This document shows, in pieces, positions 29,499-42,200 of a stretch of DNA of 55,435 nucleotides (the first letter of the stretch is position 1; each line of letters begins with the position of its first letter). The position numbers and the translations under genes are program-made. Under the pieces are notes generated by a model that was not told the DNA's origin, ran no database searches, and saw only the letters and a list, made by a program, of their open reading frames with translations. Source of the DNA: a bacterium (GTDB taxonomy: Bacteria > Margulisbacteria > Marinamargulisbacteria > UBA817 > JAQBTH01); NCBI GenBank assembly GCA_027623425.1, contig JAQBTH010000003.1, positions 1-55,435 on the forward strand, in the 5' to 3' direction.

Positions 29499-29867
29499 CT
29501 ATACTACTTCTGGTGCTAGCGAAATAATTTTCATATAGTCGCGATCGCGTAACTCACGAGGAATTGGTCCAAAAATACGTGTTCCTTTAGGGTTTCCATC
29601 AGCATTCACAATTACAACCGAATTTGAATCGAAGGAAACACAGGTTCCATCATTACGCTTGATTTGCCGCTTTGTACGTACAACTACCGCTCTAACAACA
29701 TCGCTTTTTTTAACTTGGCCATTTGGAGAGGCTTTCTTAACAACCGCCACAATAAGGTCTCCAACATAAGCGTATCGTCGTTTGGAACTTCCTAATACCT
29801 TAATGCAAAGAACTTCTTTTGCACCTGAGTTGTCTGCAACTTCTAATCTTGTTTCTTGCTGAATCAT
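29499..29867 (-). CDS. rplN: 50S ribosomal protein L14
   Basis: [26 protein letters not shown]. Confidence 0.98.
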   Translation of the reverse strand: MIQQETRLEVADNSGAKEVLCIKVLGSSKRRYAYVGDLIVAVVKKASPNGQVKKSDVVRAVVVRTKRQIKRNDGTCVSFDSNSVVIVNADGNPKGTRIFGPIPRELRDRDYMKIISLAPEVV

Positions 29868-30145
29868 TACTCTTTATCACTTTCTAATGTACGGGCGCGC
29901 TCAACAATACGAATTACACGCCATTTCTTAGTCTTGCTAATCGGACGAGTGTCCTCAATCTCGACCAAGTCACCCTCATTTGCTTGATTGCCTTGATCAT
30001 GAGCCATAAAACTTTGAGTAAAGTTGATTACTTTTTTATATAGGGCATGCGGTTTGCGGCTTTTAACCTGTACCTTTACAGTGTCCTTACCGGAAACCTT
30101 ACTTACAACTCCTGTGCGTTTACGCCTTAATCCTGTCTTAGTCAT
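29867..30145 (-). CDS. rpsQ: 30S ribosomal protein S17
   Basis: [27 protein letters not shown]; start trimmed from 30166. Confidence 0.94.
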   Translation of the reverse strand: MTKTGLRRKRTGVVSKVSGKDTVKVQVKSRKPHALYKKVINFTQSFMAHDQGNQANEGDLVEIEDTRPISKTKKWRVIRIVERARTLESDKE

Positions 30146-30338
30146 TTTGAGCAAGCTCCTTTTCACGAATCACGGTTTTAATTTTAGCAATTGTGCGACG
30201 CGCCTTTTTAATTTGAGTCGTGTCTTTAAGGCTGCTGTTGACCAATTGAAATCTCATTGTTGTCAGAGATTGCGTTTGCTCAGATAGCGTTTTGCCCAAA
30301 TCTTGCACGCTTTGTTTTCTTAGATCTTTTAATTCCAT
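30138..30338 (-). CDS. rpmC: 50S ribosomal protein L29
   Basis: [20 protein letters not shown]...RRTIAKIKTVIREKE. Confidence 0.94.
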   Translation of the reverse strand: MELKDLRKQSVQDLGKTLSEQTQSLTTMRFQLVNSSLKDTTQIKKARRTIAKIKTVIREKELAQND

Positions 30339-30751
30339 TAGATTTCTTCCTTCACTCGGAATCGCGTTTTAATTGGCAGCTTGTGTGACGCCAATCTAAA
30401 CGCCTCACGAGCTATATCTTCAGCAACTCCGCTCAATTCAAACAACATATGACCAGGCTTAACCTTGGCCGCCCAAAATTCTGGACTACCTTTACCTTTA
30501 CCCATACGTGTTTCAGCTGGGATACGAGTCATGCTTTTATCTGGGAATACACGAATCCAAACTTTACCGCCACGTTTAATATAACGTGTCATCGCGCGTC
30601 TTGCCGCCTCTATTTGTCGGTCGGTCATATAGCACGCACCTTCGGATTGTAACCCAAACGAACCAAAGGATACTTGGTTGCCGCTATGAGCCTTACCTCT
30701 ATTGCGTCCACGTTGTAGCTTTCTGTATTTGGTTTTTTTAGGCTGTAACAT
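30338..30751 (-). CDS. rplP: 50S ribosomal protein L16
   Basis: [21 protein letters not shown]. Confidence 0.97.
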   Translation of the reverse strand: MLQPKKTKYRKLQRGRNRGKAHSGNQVSFGSFGLQSEGACYMTDRQIEAARRAMTRYIKRGGKVWIRVFPDKSMTRIPAETRMGKGKGSPEFWAAKVKPGHMLFELSGVAEDIAREAFRLASHKLPIKTRFRVKEEI

Positions 30752-30765
30752 GTCTTATTCCTCCA

Positions 30766-31467
30766 CTAAGCTACAGAAACAGTGTCTGCTAACACTGAAT
30801 CCACTTGTTGATCCACTACTTCTTGAACTGAGCGTTTGTTGTGTTCAATAATGTCGCCATTATACACCCAAACTTTTACACCGATCTTACCATAAGTGGT
30901 TAGCGCTTCTGAAAAGGCATAATCAATACTTGCACGTAATGTGTGCAATGGAACCTTTCCTTCGCGATACCATTCACTACGCGCAATCTCTACGCCACCT
31001 AATCGACCGGCACAGGCCACTTTAACGCCTTCAGCACCAGCCTTCATCGCCCACTGCACAGCAGCTTTCATTGCACGACGAAACGGAATTCGTTTTTCTA
31101 GCTGCGCACAAATAGACTCCGCTAGAAGTCTCGCGTTTTTCTCTGGGTCCTTCTCTTCAACAATTTTAATATTGACCTTTAGACCTAACTTCTGGCCTAA
31201 CGCTTTACGATGAGCCGTAACAGCCTCGCCACCCTTACCAAGTAGAACACCTGTTCTTGCTGCATGAACAACCACTTCGATAACATCAGCTTTACGATTA
31301 ATACGCAGCTTGGAAACGCCACCTCTTTTAAAATGTTCTTTTACATAGGCACGAATATCACGGTCCACTAAAATATAGCGACTATAATCCTTCTCGGCGT
31401 ACCAGCTACTTTCCCAATCTTCAACGATTCCTAGTCGCAGACCTTTTGGATGTGCTTTTTGTCCCAT
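30766..31467 (-). CDS. rpsC: 30S ribosomal protein S3
   Basis: MGQKAHPKGLRLGIVEDWESSWYAEKDY. Confidence 0.97.
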   Translation of the reverse strand: MGQKAHPKGLRLGIVEDWESSWYAEKDYSRYILVDRDIRAYVKEHFKRGGVSKLRINRKADVIEVVVHAARTGVLLGKGGEAVTAHRKALGQKLGLKVNIKIVEEKDPEKNARLLAESICAQLEKRIPFRRAMKAAVQWAMKAGAEGVKVACAGRLGGVEIARSEWYREGKVPLHTLRASIDYAFSEALTTYGKIGVKVWVYNGDIIEHNKRSVQEVVDQQVDSVLADTVSVA

Positions 31468-31871
31468 TATTTAACTCCTCTGCTTTGTACGCCTACAGTT
31501 ATATGAGACGTTTTCTTTATAATTGGGAAAATACGACCTCTTGCTCTCGCTCTGAATCGAGTGGAATAAGGTCCCTCATCAATTAATAATGTAGAGATAA
31601 CCAAGTTGCCAAGATCTTCTTTATTATTATGCGCCGCATTAGATGCCGCAGATTTAACAACATTATATAATAAATCCGCACCTCTGTGGGATAGGCTTTT
31701 TAATAAGCTCAATGCATGCGTAACAGGTAACCCTCTTACTTCATTAGCAACGCGCCTAATCTTTTTTGCAGACCCTTTTAAAAACTTGGCTTGTGCACGG
31801 ACTTCTTTACCGACAACAACTTGCTTTGCTTTAGACTTTGTATTTGACACTTTTTTTGTTTTAGTCGCCAT
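31467..31871 (-). CDS. rplV: 50S ribosomal protein L22
   Basis: AQAKFLKGSAKKIRRVANEVRGLPVTHAL...RARARGRIFPIIKKTSHITV. Confidence 0.96.
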   Translation of the reverse strand: MATKTKKVSNTKSKAKQVVVGKEVRAQAKFLKGSAKKIRRVANEVRGLPVTHALSLLKSLSHRGADLLYNVVKSAASNAAHNNKEDLGNLVISTLLIDEGPYSTRFRARARGRIFPIIKKTSHITVGVQSRGVK

Positions 31872-31882
31872 GATAATCTCCT

Positions 31883-32149
31883 CTATTTCCTATGACCTGC
31901 ATGGGAACGGAATGTGCGAGTATACACAAACTCACCCAACTTATGACCAATCATGTCTTCTGAAACAAATACAGGTATATGTTTCTGCCCATTATAAACG
32001 GCGATTGTATGACCAATCATATCTGGCAATACCGTAGAACGACGCGACCAAGTCTTTATCATCTTTTTAACGCCTGCTTCATTCATAACTTCTATTTTCT
32101 TTAGTAGGTGTCCGTCCACAAACGGTCCTTTTTTAAGTGATCTTCCCAT
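31883..32149 (-). CDS. rpsS: 30S ribosomal protein S19
   Basis: [20 protein letters not shown]. Confidence 0.97.
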   Translation of the reverse strand: MGRSLKKGPFVDGHLLKKIEVMNEAGVKKMIKTWSRRSTVLPDMIGHTIAVYNGQKHIPVFVSEDMIGHKLGEFVYTRTFRSHAGHRK

Positions 32150-32158
32150 TGTGCTCTC

Positions 32159-32986
32159 CTATTTCCTACGCTTCACAATATGACTAGTACTACGCTTCTT
32201 GCGATTACGAGTAATCTTACCAAGCGCCTTTTTGCCCCAAGGGGTCAAAGGACCAGAGCGCCCGATAGGAGCCCGACCTTCACCACCACCATGCGGGTGA
32301 TCGCAAGGGTTCATAACAGACCCTCTAACAGTGGGCCTTCTACCTAACTTACGCGCCGTACCAGCATTACCTAGAACAGTATTTCGTTTCTCTTGATTAC
32401 CTACCTGCCCAAGCGTTGCGCGACATCTACCATCGACTAAACGAACTTCGCCAGAAGGCATTTTTAATGTCACATACTTTGGATTACGGGCCATCAACAC
32501 GATGCTCACTCCGGCACTACGACCAAGTTGGGCACCACGTCCGGGATGAAGCTCTACATTATGAACAATACTTCCTACAGGAATATCTTTCATTTCTAAT
32601 GTATTACCCTGCCTAATTGGTGCTTCTGCACCAGAATTGACTTCGTCGCCCACCTTCATTTTTTGTGTTGCAACAATATATCTTTTTTCACCATCTTTAT
32701 AAAAGACAAGCGCAATATTAGCACTGCGATTTGGATCATACTCAATTGACTTTACTAGTCCAGGCACGCCATCCTTATTGCGTTTAAAGTCGATCTCGCG
32801 GAAACGGCGCTTCGCACCACCGCCACGATGCCGAACAGTTAATCTGCCCGAGCTATTGCGGCCGGCATGCTTTTTAGAGCGTCGGATAAGTGATTTCTCC
32901 GGCGTTTTTGTTGTAATTTCTTCAAAATCCAAAACTTGTTTGGTTCGAAGAGCTGGTGATGTTGGTTTATAATTTCTAGTTCCCAT
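32159..32986 (-). CDS. rplB: 50S ribosomal protein L2
   Basis: [25 protein letters not shown]...[19 protein letters not shown]. Confidence 0.98.
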   Translation of the reverse strand: MGTRNYKPTSPALRTKQVLDFEEITTKTPEKSLIRRSKKHAGRNSSGRLTVRHRGGGAKRRFREIDFKRNKDGVPGLVKSIEYDPNRSANIALVFYKDGEKRYIVATQKMKVGDEVNSGAEAPIRQGNTLEMKDIPVGSIVHNVELHPGRGAQLGRSAGVSIVLMARNPKYVTLKMPSGEVRLVDGRCRATLGQVGNQEKRNTVLGNAGTARKLGRRPTVRGSVMNPCDHPHGGGEGRAPIGRSGPLTPWGKKALGKITRNRKKRSTSHIVKRRK

Positions 32987-32996
32987 GGCTAACCTC

Positions 32997-33281
32997 TTAG
33001 AATAGATCCTTGACAGTGTCTATAGACTGTCCTTCGGCTAACGTCACGATTGCTTTTTTGCGATCTGACGTTCTCCCTACAATACGACCTCTGCGGCGTT
33101 TTTTACCTGGTGATTTTGTAATATTTACTTTTTCAACCTTGGCACCAAAACGTGACTCAATAAACTGCCTAATCTGAATTTTATTTGCGTCTTCAGTTAC
33201 AAAGAAAGCATATTTATTAACGGCAATTTGTTCTGCCGTTTTCTCTGTAATAATAGGCGATACTAATACTTCGCTACTCAT
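32997..33281 (-). CDS. rplW: 50S ribosomal protein L23
   Basis: [24 protein letters not shown]. Confidence 0.96.
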   Translation of the reverse strand: MSSEVLVSPIITEKTAEQIAVNKYAFFVTEDANKIQIRQFIESRFGAKVEKVNITKSPGKKRRRGRIVGRTSDRKKAIVTLAEGQSIDTVKDLF

Positions 33282-33904
33282 GATTTAAATGTCTCCTTAA
33301 TAACCTCAAACGCTTCCTTCTCTACATATACCACATCCGCGTCCAACAGTTCATTCACATCCAGTGAGATAGGCGTTGCAATTAAACTGTTCTTAATATT
33401 ACGACAGGCCCAATAAAGCGGAGAGTCAAAATCGCCAATTACAAACAAAGCTCGCTTCGCATCTGCAACAGCGGTCTTCATAATTAGCGCCTGAACTTCT
33501 TTAGTCTTACAGGCATCCTTAGGGGCATCCACTACAATTACCGCATCGTTACGGGAATTAAACACATAATTGATTGTTCTACGAGCAAATCGCTTATTAA
33601 TATCTTTAGAATGACTACGTGGAGATGGTCCAAAAATAACACCACCACCAACTCTCAAAGGAGTACGGTTAGTACCACGACGCGCACGCCCAGTACCTTT
33701 TTGCTTATACGGCTTAGCGCCCCCACCTCTTACAGCAGCACGATTCTTACATGAATGAGTACCCTGCTGGCGAGTTGACCGTTGATAATTGGCAACCGTC
33801 CATAACCAATGATCTACATTGGCCTTTTTTTCATCAAACGACACATCAGGAAGGGTATCCTTGCCGAGTTCTTTTCCTTTAATATCTACAATTTTAAATT
33901 CCAT
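33278..33904 (-). CDS. rplD: 50S ribosomal protein L4
   Basis: KPYKQKGTGRARRGTNRTPLRVGGGVIFGPSPR. Confidence 0.97.
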   Translation of the reverse strand: MEFKIVDIKGKELGKDTLPDVSFDEKKANVDHWLWTVANYQRSTRQQGTHSCKNRAAVRGGGAKPYKQKGTGRARRGTNRTPLRVGGGVIFGPSPRSHSKDINKRFARRTINYVFNSRNDAVIVVDAPKDACKTKEVQALIMKTAVADAKRALFVIGDFDSPLYWACRNIKNSLIATPISLDVNELLDADVVYVEKEAFEVIKETFKS

Positions 33905-33929
33905 AATCTAAATCTCCTAAAACTCGGCC

Positions 33930-34553
33930 TTAGGCCGCCTCTATCTCAAGAATGCCGTTTCGCTTACCAGGGACAGCGCCCTTAACGAATAGCAGATTCT
34001 TACTCGCATCGACCTTTACCACCGCGAGGTTGCGTATTGTTACATTATCATTACCGTACCGTCCAGCCATTTTTTTACCTTTAAGTACACGGCCAGGTGT
34101 AGTACCTGCGCCAATAGAACCCGTGATACGGTGTGACTTGGAGCCATGAGTCATAGGTCCTCGACGGAAATTCCACCGCTTAATTGTACCCGCAAATCCA
34201 CGACCGATAGTTCGACCGCGCACATTAACTTTTGTTTGTGGCTCGAAAGTAGTTGCGGAAATATCCTGCCCCACTTCGACACCGTGCTGCTCGTCTGTAC
34301 GAAACTCGCTAAGAATACGGTAAGCACCCACTTTTTGTTTCTTAAAGAAACCTTGCAGCGGCTTAGACACTTTCTTTTCATCTATAGATACAAAACCCAA
34401 AAGAACGGACGAGTAACCATCGCGTTCTGGAGTTTGAATTTTAACAACCTTGCATGGGCCTGCTTCAATTACAGTTACGGGAATAACTTCCCCATCCTCT
34501 GTAATTAATGAGGTCATACCAATTTTTTTACCAAGTAAGAATTTTTTACTCAT
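33930..34553 (-). CDS. rplC: 50S ribosomal protein L3
   Basis: GKKIGMTSLITEDGEVIPVTVIEAGPC; RGFAGTIKRWNFRRGPMTHGSKSHR. Confidence 0.97.
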   Translation of the reverse strand: MSKKFLLGKKIGMTSLITEDGEVIPVTVIEAGPCKVVKIQTPERDGYSSVLLGFVSIDEKKVSKPLQGFFKKQKVGAYRILSEFRTDEQHGVEVGQDISATTFEPQTKVNVRGRTIGRGFAGTIKRWNFRRGPMTHGSKSHRITGSIGAGTTPGRVLKGKKMAGRYGNDNVTIRNLAVVKVDASKNLLFVKGAVPGKRNGILEIEAA

Positions 34554-34626
34554 AATAACACCTTAATTTAATCGTCATTCACTTTATAAGCCAGAGGACG
34601 ATGATATAACAAACGAGCTGACTAGT

Positions 34627-34953
34627 TTAGTTCAGTCTGATCTCGATGTCAACACCTGCCGGTAAGTCTAATCCCATCAAAGCATCAATCGTAGTTGATG
34701 GCGGATCCACAATCTCTATTAAACGCTTGTGGATACGCACTTCGTAATGCTCTCCTCCACGCTTATCGACGTGAGGTGATTTCAATACACACCATACACG
34801 CTTACGAGTAGGAAGCGGCACTGGGCCAAGCACTTTCGCGCCTGACCGCTGCGCAGTTTCAACAATCTTCGCTGCAGATTGGTCGATAAGGCGACTGTCA
34901 AATGCCTTTAGACGAATCCGTATTTTTTGATTTGCTTTAGTTTTAGTTGCCAC
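34627..34953 (-). CDS. rpsJ: 30S ribosomal protein S10
   Basis: [39 protein letters not shown]. Confidence 0.97.
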   Translation of the reverse strand: MATKTKANQKIRIRLKAFDSRLIDQSAAKIVETAQRSGAKVLGPVPLPTRKRVWCVLKSPHVDKRGGEHYEVRIHKRLIEIVDPPSTTIDALMGLDLPAGVDIEIRLN

Positions 34954-34961
34954 AGTTATTC

Positions 34962-36164
34962 CTACTTAATGATCTTGGTTACAACGCCAGCGCCAACTGT
35001 ACGTCCACCTTCGCGAATCGCGAAGCGTAACCCTTCTTCACATGCTACCGGTACAATTAATTCAACGACCATCTTGATGTTGTCGCCTGGCATTACCATC
35101 TCAACATCTGCCGGTAATTCCACATTACCAGTTACATCCGTTGTACGGATATAAAACTGTGGACGGTAACCTTTAAAGAATGGTGTGTGGCGTCCGCCTT
35201 CTTCCTTCTTCAAGATATACACTTCCGCTTCAAATATGGTGTGAGGCTTGATTGAACCCGGCTTACAAATAACTTGTCCGCGACTCAAATCCTCTTTCTC
35301 AACACCACGTAATAGCGCACCCATGTTGTCGCCAGCTTGGCCTTCGTCTAATAATTTACGGAACATCTCGATTCCTGTAATAGTTGATTTCACAACAGCC
35401 TCTTGCATACCAACGATCTCAACCTCGTCTCCAACTTTGATGGTACCGCGCTCTACACGACCAGTACCTACTGTACCACGACCTGTGATTGAGAATACGT
35501 CCTCAATTGGCATCAAAAATGGCTTATCTTTATCACGAACTGGTTCTGGAATGTAGTTATCTACCGCATCCATCAATTCCCAAATACATTTCGCATCTGC
35601 GCTCTCACGGCTCTTATCTGTGGCCTCTAGCGCTTTTAATGCTGACCCTTTAATGAAAGGAATATCATCGCCTGGAAAATCGTACTTGCTCAATAGCTCA
35701 CGAAGCTCCATTTCAACTAATTCTAATAACTCTGGATCGTCTACTTGATCCGTTTTGTTCATAAATACAACTATACTAGGTACGTTTACCTGACGCGCTA
35801 GCAAGATGTGCTCACGCGTTTGTGGCATTGGACCATCAGCTGCACTTACAACCAAGATTCCACCGTCCATTTGTGCCGCACCCGTAATCATGTTTTTGAT
35901 ATAATCCGCGTGTCCTGGACAATCCACATGGGCATAATGACGTTTTTCTGTTTGGTACTCAACGTGTGCTGTTGCAATGGTAATACCGCGCGCCTTTTCT
36001 TCTGGGGCTGCGTCTATCTGGTCATACGCTCTTGCCTCTGCAAATCCCACGCTTGCCAATGTTGTAGTAATCGCCGCTGTTAGTGTCGTTTTACCATGGT
36101 CAACGTGACCTATGGTCCCGATATTTACATGTGGTTTACTACGATCAAATTTTTCTTTCGCCAT
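34962..36164 (-). CDS. tuf: Elongation factor Tu
   Basis: [22 protein letters not shown]. Confidence 0.99.
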   Translation of the reverse strand: MAKEKFDRSKPHVNIGTIGHVDHGKTTLTAAITTTLASVGFAEARAYDQIDAAPEEKARGITIATAHVEYQTEKRHYAHVDCPGHADYIKNMITGAAQMDGGILVVSAADGPMPQTREHILLARQVNVPSIVVFMNKTDQVDDPELLELVEMELRELLSKYDFPGDDIPFIKGSALKALEATDKSRESADAKCIWELMDAVDNYIPEPVRDKDKPFLMPIEDVFSITGRGTVGTGRVERGTIKVGDEVEIVGMQEAVVKSTITGIEMFRKLLDEGQAGDNMGALLRGVEKEDLSRGQVICKPGSIKPHTIFEAEVYILKKEEGGRHTPFFKGYRPQFYIRTTDVTGNVELPADVEMVMPGDNIKMVVELIVPVACEEGLRFAIREGGRTVGAGVVTKIIK

Positions 36165-36188
36165 CGTTAATCTCCTTCTATCTTTTCT

Positions 36189-38285
36189 TTAGTCTTTGCT
36201 TGACGCTTTATTACTGCGTTCCGACAAAATTGTTTCATAAATTGTTTTAGGCACATCACTATACCCAAAAAACTGCATGGTGTAAACACCGCGACCCTGC
36301 GTGGATGAACGTAGAGATGTGGCATATCCAAACATATCAGCCAAAGGTACTTTAGCCTTAACAATCTGAAGACCCATTTTAGTCTCCATTTGCTCAATCT
36401 TACCCTTTCGTGAATTCAAGTCTGAAATCACGTCTCCCGAATTTATTTCAGGGGCTTCAACTTCAACAGCCATTATCGGTTCGAGGATGGTATGATCAGC
36501 AGATTTTACAGCATCCTTGATCGCATATTGAGCCGCCACTTGGAACGCGATATCTGAAGAGTCAACAGGGTGAAAGGACCCATCAAGAACCGTCACCTTA
36601 ACATCAACAACAGGGAAGCCTGCTTTAATTCCAGTTTGAAAAAGATTCTTAGCGCCTTTTTCTACGGACGGAATGAATTCACGTGGGATGCGACCACCAA
36701 CAACTTTGGAAACAAACTCAAAGCCTTTTCCAGTTTCATTTGGCTCTATTTCTAATACAACGTGCCCATATTGGCCTCGTCCACCTGTTTGCTTGATGAA
36801 CTTACCTTCGCCCTTCGCCTTCTTACGAATAGACTCTTTATAAGACACCTGTGGTTTACCTATGTTCGCCTCAACGTTAAACTCTCGCATAAGACGATCA
36901 ACAATAATCTCAAGATGCAGCTCTCCCATACCTGAAATGATGGTTTGGTTTGTATCCTGATCGGTTGAATAGATGAACGTAGGATCTTCGTCACCTAACT
37001 TTTCTAAAGAAGTTCCTAGTTTTTCCTGATCTGCTTTTGTTTTTGGTTCAATCGCAACAAAGATTACCGGTTCTGGGAATTCAATGTTTTCCAGAATAAT
37101 TTGTTTGTCTTGATCGCAAAGGGTGTCACCAGTGGTGGTATCTTTCAAACCAATAATCGCAATGATATCGCCGGCTTCTGCTTTTGTGATTTCTTCACGT
37201 GTGTTTGCGTGCATCTGCAAAATACGCCCTACTCGTTCACGTTTGCCTTTGGTGGAATTCTGAATGTAGGTTCCTGGTAACAATGTGCCTGAATAAATAC
37301 GTGTGAAGGTTAAGCGACCAACAAACGGATCTGTTGCAATTTTAAATGCTAAAGACGCTAATGGACCCGTTTCAGAAGGTTCACGGAATATCTCTTCGCC
37401 ATCTGGGCTTTCGCCTTTAACGGCACCCACATCAATTGGTGAGGGAAGGTAAAATCCAACGGCATCTAGTAGTGGTTGCACACCTTTGTTCTTAAAGGCT
37501 GTTCCGCACAATGCAGGAATAATTTCACCCGCAAGAGTGCGCATACGAATGCCTTTTTTAATTTGATCTTCCGTAAGCTCGCCGTTTTCGAGGAAGGCCT
37601 CTAGCAAATCGTCAGATGCTTCTGCAGCAACTTCCATTAACACAGCGCGATACTTTTCGTATACTTCTTGATTTTCTGGGGAAATCTCTCTGTCTTCGAA
37701 CTTCGCGCCAAGCTCTTCACCAAAATAATGAACTTCCTTACCGCGAACCAAGTCAATAACACCTGCAAAGCCTGATTCTGCACCGATTGGCAGATTCAGA
37801 GCAACTGGATTGGCATTCAGATTCTTACGAATCATACTAAGAACATTATAGAAGTCGGCTCCAGTGCGGTCCATTTTATTCACGAATGCAATACGAGGTA
37901 CTTTGTATTTCACCGCTTGGCGCCATACCGTCTCGGATTGAGGCTGAACACCTGCAACACCGCAGAAAACAGCTACCATACCATCAAGTACGCGTAACGA
38001 ACGCTCTACTTCAACAGTGAAGTCCACGTGACCTGGAGTGTCAATAATATTGATATTAATATCTTTCCAGAAACATGTTGTTGCCGCGGACGTGATTGTA
38101 ATACCACGTTCTTGCTCTTGTGCCATCCAGTCCATTGTCGCATTTCCGTCATGAACCTCACCAATTTTGTGTGAACGGCCCGTATAAAATAGAATGCGCT
38201 CAGTTAAAGTTGTCTTACCCGCATCAATGTGGGCAGCAATACCAATATTACGTAAATTTAATAGTCTTTTTTTGGGGTCGCTCAT
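36189..38285 (-). CDS. fusA: Elongation factor G
   Basis: [36 protein letters not shown]. Confidence 0.99.
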   Translation of the reverse strand: MSDPKKRLLNLRNIGIAAHIDAGKTTLTERILFYTGRSHKIGEVHDGNATMDWMAQEQERGITITSAATTCFWKDININIIDTPGHVDFTVEVERSLRVLDGMVAVFCGVAGVQPQSETVWRQAVKYKVPRIAFVNKMDRTGADFYNVLSMIRKNLNANPVALNLPIGAESGFAGVIDLVRGKEVHYFGEELGAKFEDREISPENQEVYEKYRAVLMEVAAEASDDLLEAFLENGELTEDQIKKGIRMRTLAGEIIPALCGTAFKNKGVQPLLDAVGFYLPSPIDVGAVKGESPDGEEIFREPSETGPLASLAFKIATDPFVGRLTFTRIYSGTLLPGTYIQNSTKGKRERVGRILQMHANTREEITKAEAGDIIAIIGLKDTTTGDTLCDQDKQIILENIEFPEPVIFVAIEPKTKADQEKLGTSLEKLGDEDPTFIYSTDQDTNQTIISGMGELHLEIIVDRLMREFNVEANIGKPQVSYKESIRKKAKGEGKFIKQTGGRGQYGHVVLEIEPNETGKGFEFVSKVVGGRIPREFIPSVEKGAKNLFQTGIKAGFPVVDVKVTVLDGSFHPVDSSDIAFQVAAQYAIKDAVKSADHTILEPIMAVEVEAPEINSGDVISDLNSRKGKIEQMETKMGLQIVKAKVPLADMFGYATSLRSSTQGRGVYTMQFFGYSDVPKTIYETILSERSNKASSKD

Positions 38286-38315
38286 ATTAGCTCCTGTTTT
38301 CGAATGTGTGCAATA

Positions 38316-38786
38316 TTACCAACGGAAGTGAGCAAATGCTTTATTTGCTTCTGCCATTTTGTGAGTATCTTCACGCTTCTTTACAGATGTACCAACATTG
38401 TTGAACGCATCTATTAATTCCTGTGAAAGCTTACTTACCATGGAGCGACCGGAACGTTTACGAGCATACTCGATAATCCATTTCATTGCCAAAGCAATAG
38501 CGCGAGGCTGACGCACTTCGATAGGTACTTGATAGGTAGATCCACCAACTCGACGGGATTTAACTTCCATCAATGGCATTACATTTTTAATCGCTGTATT
38601 AAACGCATCAATCGGCGTTTCTTTTGTTTCTTCTGCTAATTTAAGAAGACAGCTATACACGATGCCTTCAGCAGTAGACTTTTTACCCTGCAACATAACG
38701 CGGTTAATAAACTTTGTTATATTTGGGCTACCATACTTACTGTCTGGGAGATGAACTCGTTTGAAATCCTTACGACGCCTTGTCAT
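38316..38786 (-). CDS. rpsG: 30S ribosomal protein S7
   Basis: [20 protein letters not shown]...[21 protein letters not shown]. Confidence 0.97.
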   Translation of the reverse strand: MTRRRKDFKRVHLPDSKYGSPNITKFINRVMLQGKKSTAEGIVYSCLLKLAEETKETPIDAFNTAIKNVMPLMEVKSRRVGGSTYQVPIEVRQPRAIALAMKWIIEYARKRSGRSMVSKLSQELIDAFNNVGTSVKKREDTHKMAEANKAFAHFRW

Positions 38787-38790
38787 TTAC

Positions 38791-39174
38791 CTAGCTCTCC
38801 TTTTTCTTTGGACGCTTTGCACCGTACTTGGAGCGTCCTTGATTACGGTTATTTACACCTTCAGTGTCTAGTGTTCCACGCACTGTGTGATAACGTACAC
38901 CAGGTAAATCTTTCACACGTCCGCCACGAATCATAATAACGGAGTGTTCTTGTAGATTATGCCCTTCGCCTGGGATATAAGTCGTAACCTCCACGCCAGT
39001 CGTTAGACGGACACGGGCCACTTTACGCAAAGCCGAGTTTGGCTTTTTAGGAGTAGTTGTATACACTTTTGTACACACCCCTCGACGTTGAGGACAGTTC
39101 TTTAGAGCGGGAGATTTTCCCTTCTTCTTAATTATTTTTCGTTTTTTGCGTAATAGCTGATTCGTTGTTGGCAC
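38791..39174 (-). CDS. rpsL: 30S ribosomal protein S12
   Basis: [54 protein letters not shown]. Confidence 0.98.
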   Translation of the reverse strand: MPTTNQLLRKKRKIIKKKGKSPALKNCPQRRGVCTKVYTTTPKKPNSALRKVARVRLTTGVEVTTYIPGEGHNLQEHSVIMIRGGRVKDLPGVRYHTVRGTLDTEGVNNRNQGRSKYGAKRPKKKES

Positions 39175-39210
39175 GACTTTTCTCCTTAACTTTTTTCAAT
39201 GAGGTTGAAG

Positions 39211-39239
39211 ATGTTAGCTTTTTTATGATTAAAAGTCAA
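39211..39239 (-). promoter_or_regulatory. Candidate sigma70-type promoter between rpoC and rpsL
   Basis: Minus strand TTGACT, 17-nt spacer, TAACAT. Confidence 0.5.
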
Positions 39240-39249
39240 CTTCTTTTTA

Positions 39250-42200
39250 TTATACATTTGCGAGTTCGCCTGACTTTTCTTGGTCCATGAAGGCTAGCTC
39301 TTCTTCTGTTACTTCTAGTGATTCGCCAGTTGTAGACTTCAAAGATATGTTGTTGTAATGCTTGAAGCCTGTACCTGCCGGAATCAATTTACCAATAATG
39401 ACGTTCTCCTTTAGACCGTACATCTCATCTTTTTCACCGTTTATAGCGGCGCGAGAGAGAACCTTTGCTGTTTCTTGGAATGAAGAAGCAGAAATGAAAC
39501 TTTCCGTGCTCAAAGATGCCCGAGTAATACCCAATAATGCTCTATTTCCAGTCGCAGGTTCTTTACCTTCAGCTTTTGCTTTAAGGTTTGCTGCCTCGAA
39601 TCGACGGACATCTATCATGTCGTTTGGAAGTAAACTTGTTCCACCCATCGTTTCGATAAGAATCTTGCGGGTCATCTGCCTTACAATAACTTCGATGTGC
39701 TTGGAATTGATGCTTACACCTTGTGAACGGTATACACGTTGTACTTCTTCTACAAGGTATTTTTGAGTGGCTTGAACGCCTGTTGTTTCAAGTAAATCAT
39801 GAGGGTTAATCATGCCACTGGTTAGCTGATCTCCCCGTTTGATTTGCTGACCAGAGAAGATGATGACACGCGTGCCATCAGCGACTTTGTATTCCTTACG
39901 GTCAGACTCTCCAACAACAGCAACCATTTTTTGAGTTCCGGTTGTGAATACATCTGCAATACCTTCAACTTCACTCAATATTGCATTATCACGGTAACGA
40001 CGTGCTTCAAAGAGCTCTTCAACTCTTGGAAGACCCTGTACGATGTCTTTTGTTTTGGATGCTTCCTCTGAACTGATGCGATCCATGGCCAGTACATCGT
40101 TTTCCTTGATCTTAGTGCCATCTTCAACATGTAGAATGGATCCGGCATACACTTGGTAGGCATCGCCAAGATTGATCGTTACATCAAATAGAGGGTCTTT
40201 CTTGGCTTGTTTTGCAGAACTTTCTACTTTGGAGACAATACCACTGACGGCAAGTGACTCTTTAGAATTCAGACTCATGCCAGTATGGGCTCTTTTGCCT
40301 TTTTGGAATTGGTCTTTATAGTCTTTACTTACCGTGAATGTTTGCGATTTTCCTGTATCAACGAAGATTTCTCCTGCGTTATCAGCAAATACACCGGTTA
40401 CTTTACCTTTGCTGTCTTTATCAACCTGAGCTGAAAAGCCTACAAACTGAACCTTACCGCTATTGCGAGCGATGATAAAGTTGTAACTTGGATCGTATGA
40501 CAATACTGTGTCACCAATCTTAACTTTTGCTTTATCCTTAACTGCTAACTGAGAATTTTGAGGTACATAGACGGTGTATTTACCGCTGTTCTCTGTATTG
40601 ATATAGATTGTGCCTTCATTAATGGCCAACCATGCGTCATTACCCTCTTCATCACGAATCTTAGCAACTTGAAGACCTGCTCCTAGCTCAATCGTACCAG
40701 CAGACTTCGCAGAAATCGTAACCAACGATGCTTTACGTAAGTCAACACCACCTGTGTGGAAGGTTCTCATGGTTAACTGTGTGCCTGGCTCACCAATTGA
40801 TTGAGCCGCAATAATACCCACAGCTTCACCAATATTAATGATTCGACCAGTCGCCAAATCTAAGCCATAACATTGTTGACATACACCGCGCTCTGACAGA
40901 CACGTATATATGCTTCTTACTTTTAAAGCCTTAAGACCAAGCTCATCAATGCGTTTCGATTTTTTGATCGTCACAACTTCACCTGGTTCGACCAAGGTAA
41001 TATTGTTTGCTTTATCTTCTACTTTTTCAAGACTGATACGGCCTTCTACTAATTCGCCAAGAGACACGATTTCTTGCGCCTCATCACGAATTGGCTCTAG
41101 AACAATACCTTCTTTAACACCGCAGTCCTCTTCTACAATGGTCACATCTTGAGCCACGTCGACTAAACGACGCGTCAGGTAACCAGAGTCAGCTGTACGA
41201 AGTGCCGTATCTACAAGACCCTTACGGGCACCGTAACAAGAGATGAAGTATTCCGCTAATGATAAGCCTTCTTTAAAGTTGGATTTAATAGGAACCTTAA
41301 CTGTACGGCCCTGAGCATCAGACATCAAACCACGCATTCCAGCTAACTGTCTTACCTGGTCAATGTTACCTCTAGCTCCAGAATTGGCCATGATAAAGAT
41401 GTTGTTTAGTCGGCCAAACTCATCTTCCATCATTTCGGAAATTTCACCCGTTACACGACGCCAAACATCATGGCTACGAAGAGTTTTTTCTTCCTCATTC
41501 ATTGAACCCTTTTTATGCTGTGCATCAAGTAGTTCAACGTCCTTCTCTGCTTTGGCAATCAAATCGCCCTTATTCTTAGGTATGCGTAAATCCGCAATAG
41601 AGATGGAAATACCAGAGACTGTTGCATAATGAAAACCAGTGTTTTTCAATCGGTCAGCTAGTATCGACGTAATTTCATTGTCATACAAGTTGTACCAATC
41701 AAGTATCAAGTCTGCTAGTTGCTTCTTACCAATAGTGCGATTAAGGTAACCTTCGCGTTCTAGTGAGAACTCGTCAAACACTGTCCAAATTGCGTTGTTG
41801 AAAATAGCGCGACCGACTGTGGTTTCAATCCACTCTCCATCAAAACGGATTCTGATTTGACTGTGCACCTTAATAACATCAGCTTTGTATGCACGGTATG
41901 CTTCGTCGTATGTGGCAAAATACTTATTTCTACCAATTTCAACAGTTGGATCATCAACGGTTAGGAAATAAATGCCTAGTACCATATCCTGTGTAGGAGT
42001 AATGATGGATCGTCCGTTTGAAGGCGATAGAACATTGTTGTTAGACATGATGAGCAATCGGCATTCTGCCTGTGCTTCTAACGATAATGGTACATGAACC
42101 GCCATTTGGTCACCGTCAAAGTCGGCGTTAAACGCTGTACATACTAGAGGATGGACCTGAATAGCAGATCCTTCTACAAGTACAGGGTCAAATGCTTGAA

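Noticed and set aside
34571-34602. ATCGTC...GACGAT pairing in the rpsJ-rplC gap as an S10-type leader
   Set aside because: 6-bp stem with a 20-nt loop, in the wrong place relative to the known S10 leader; likely chance
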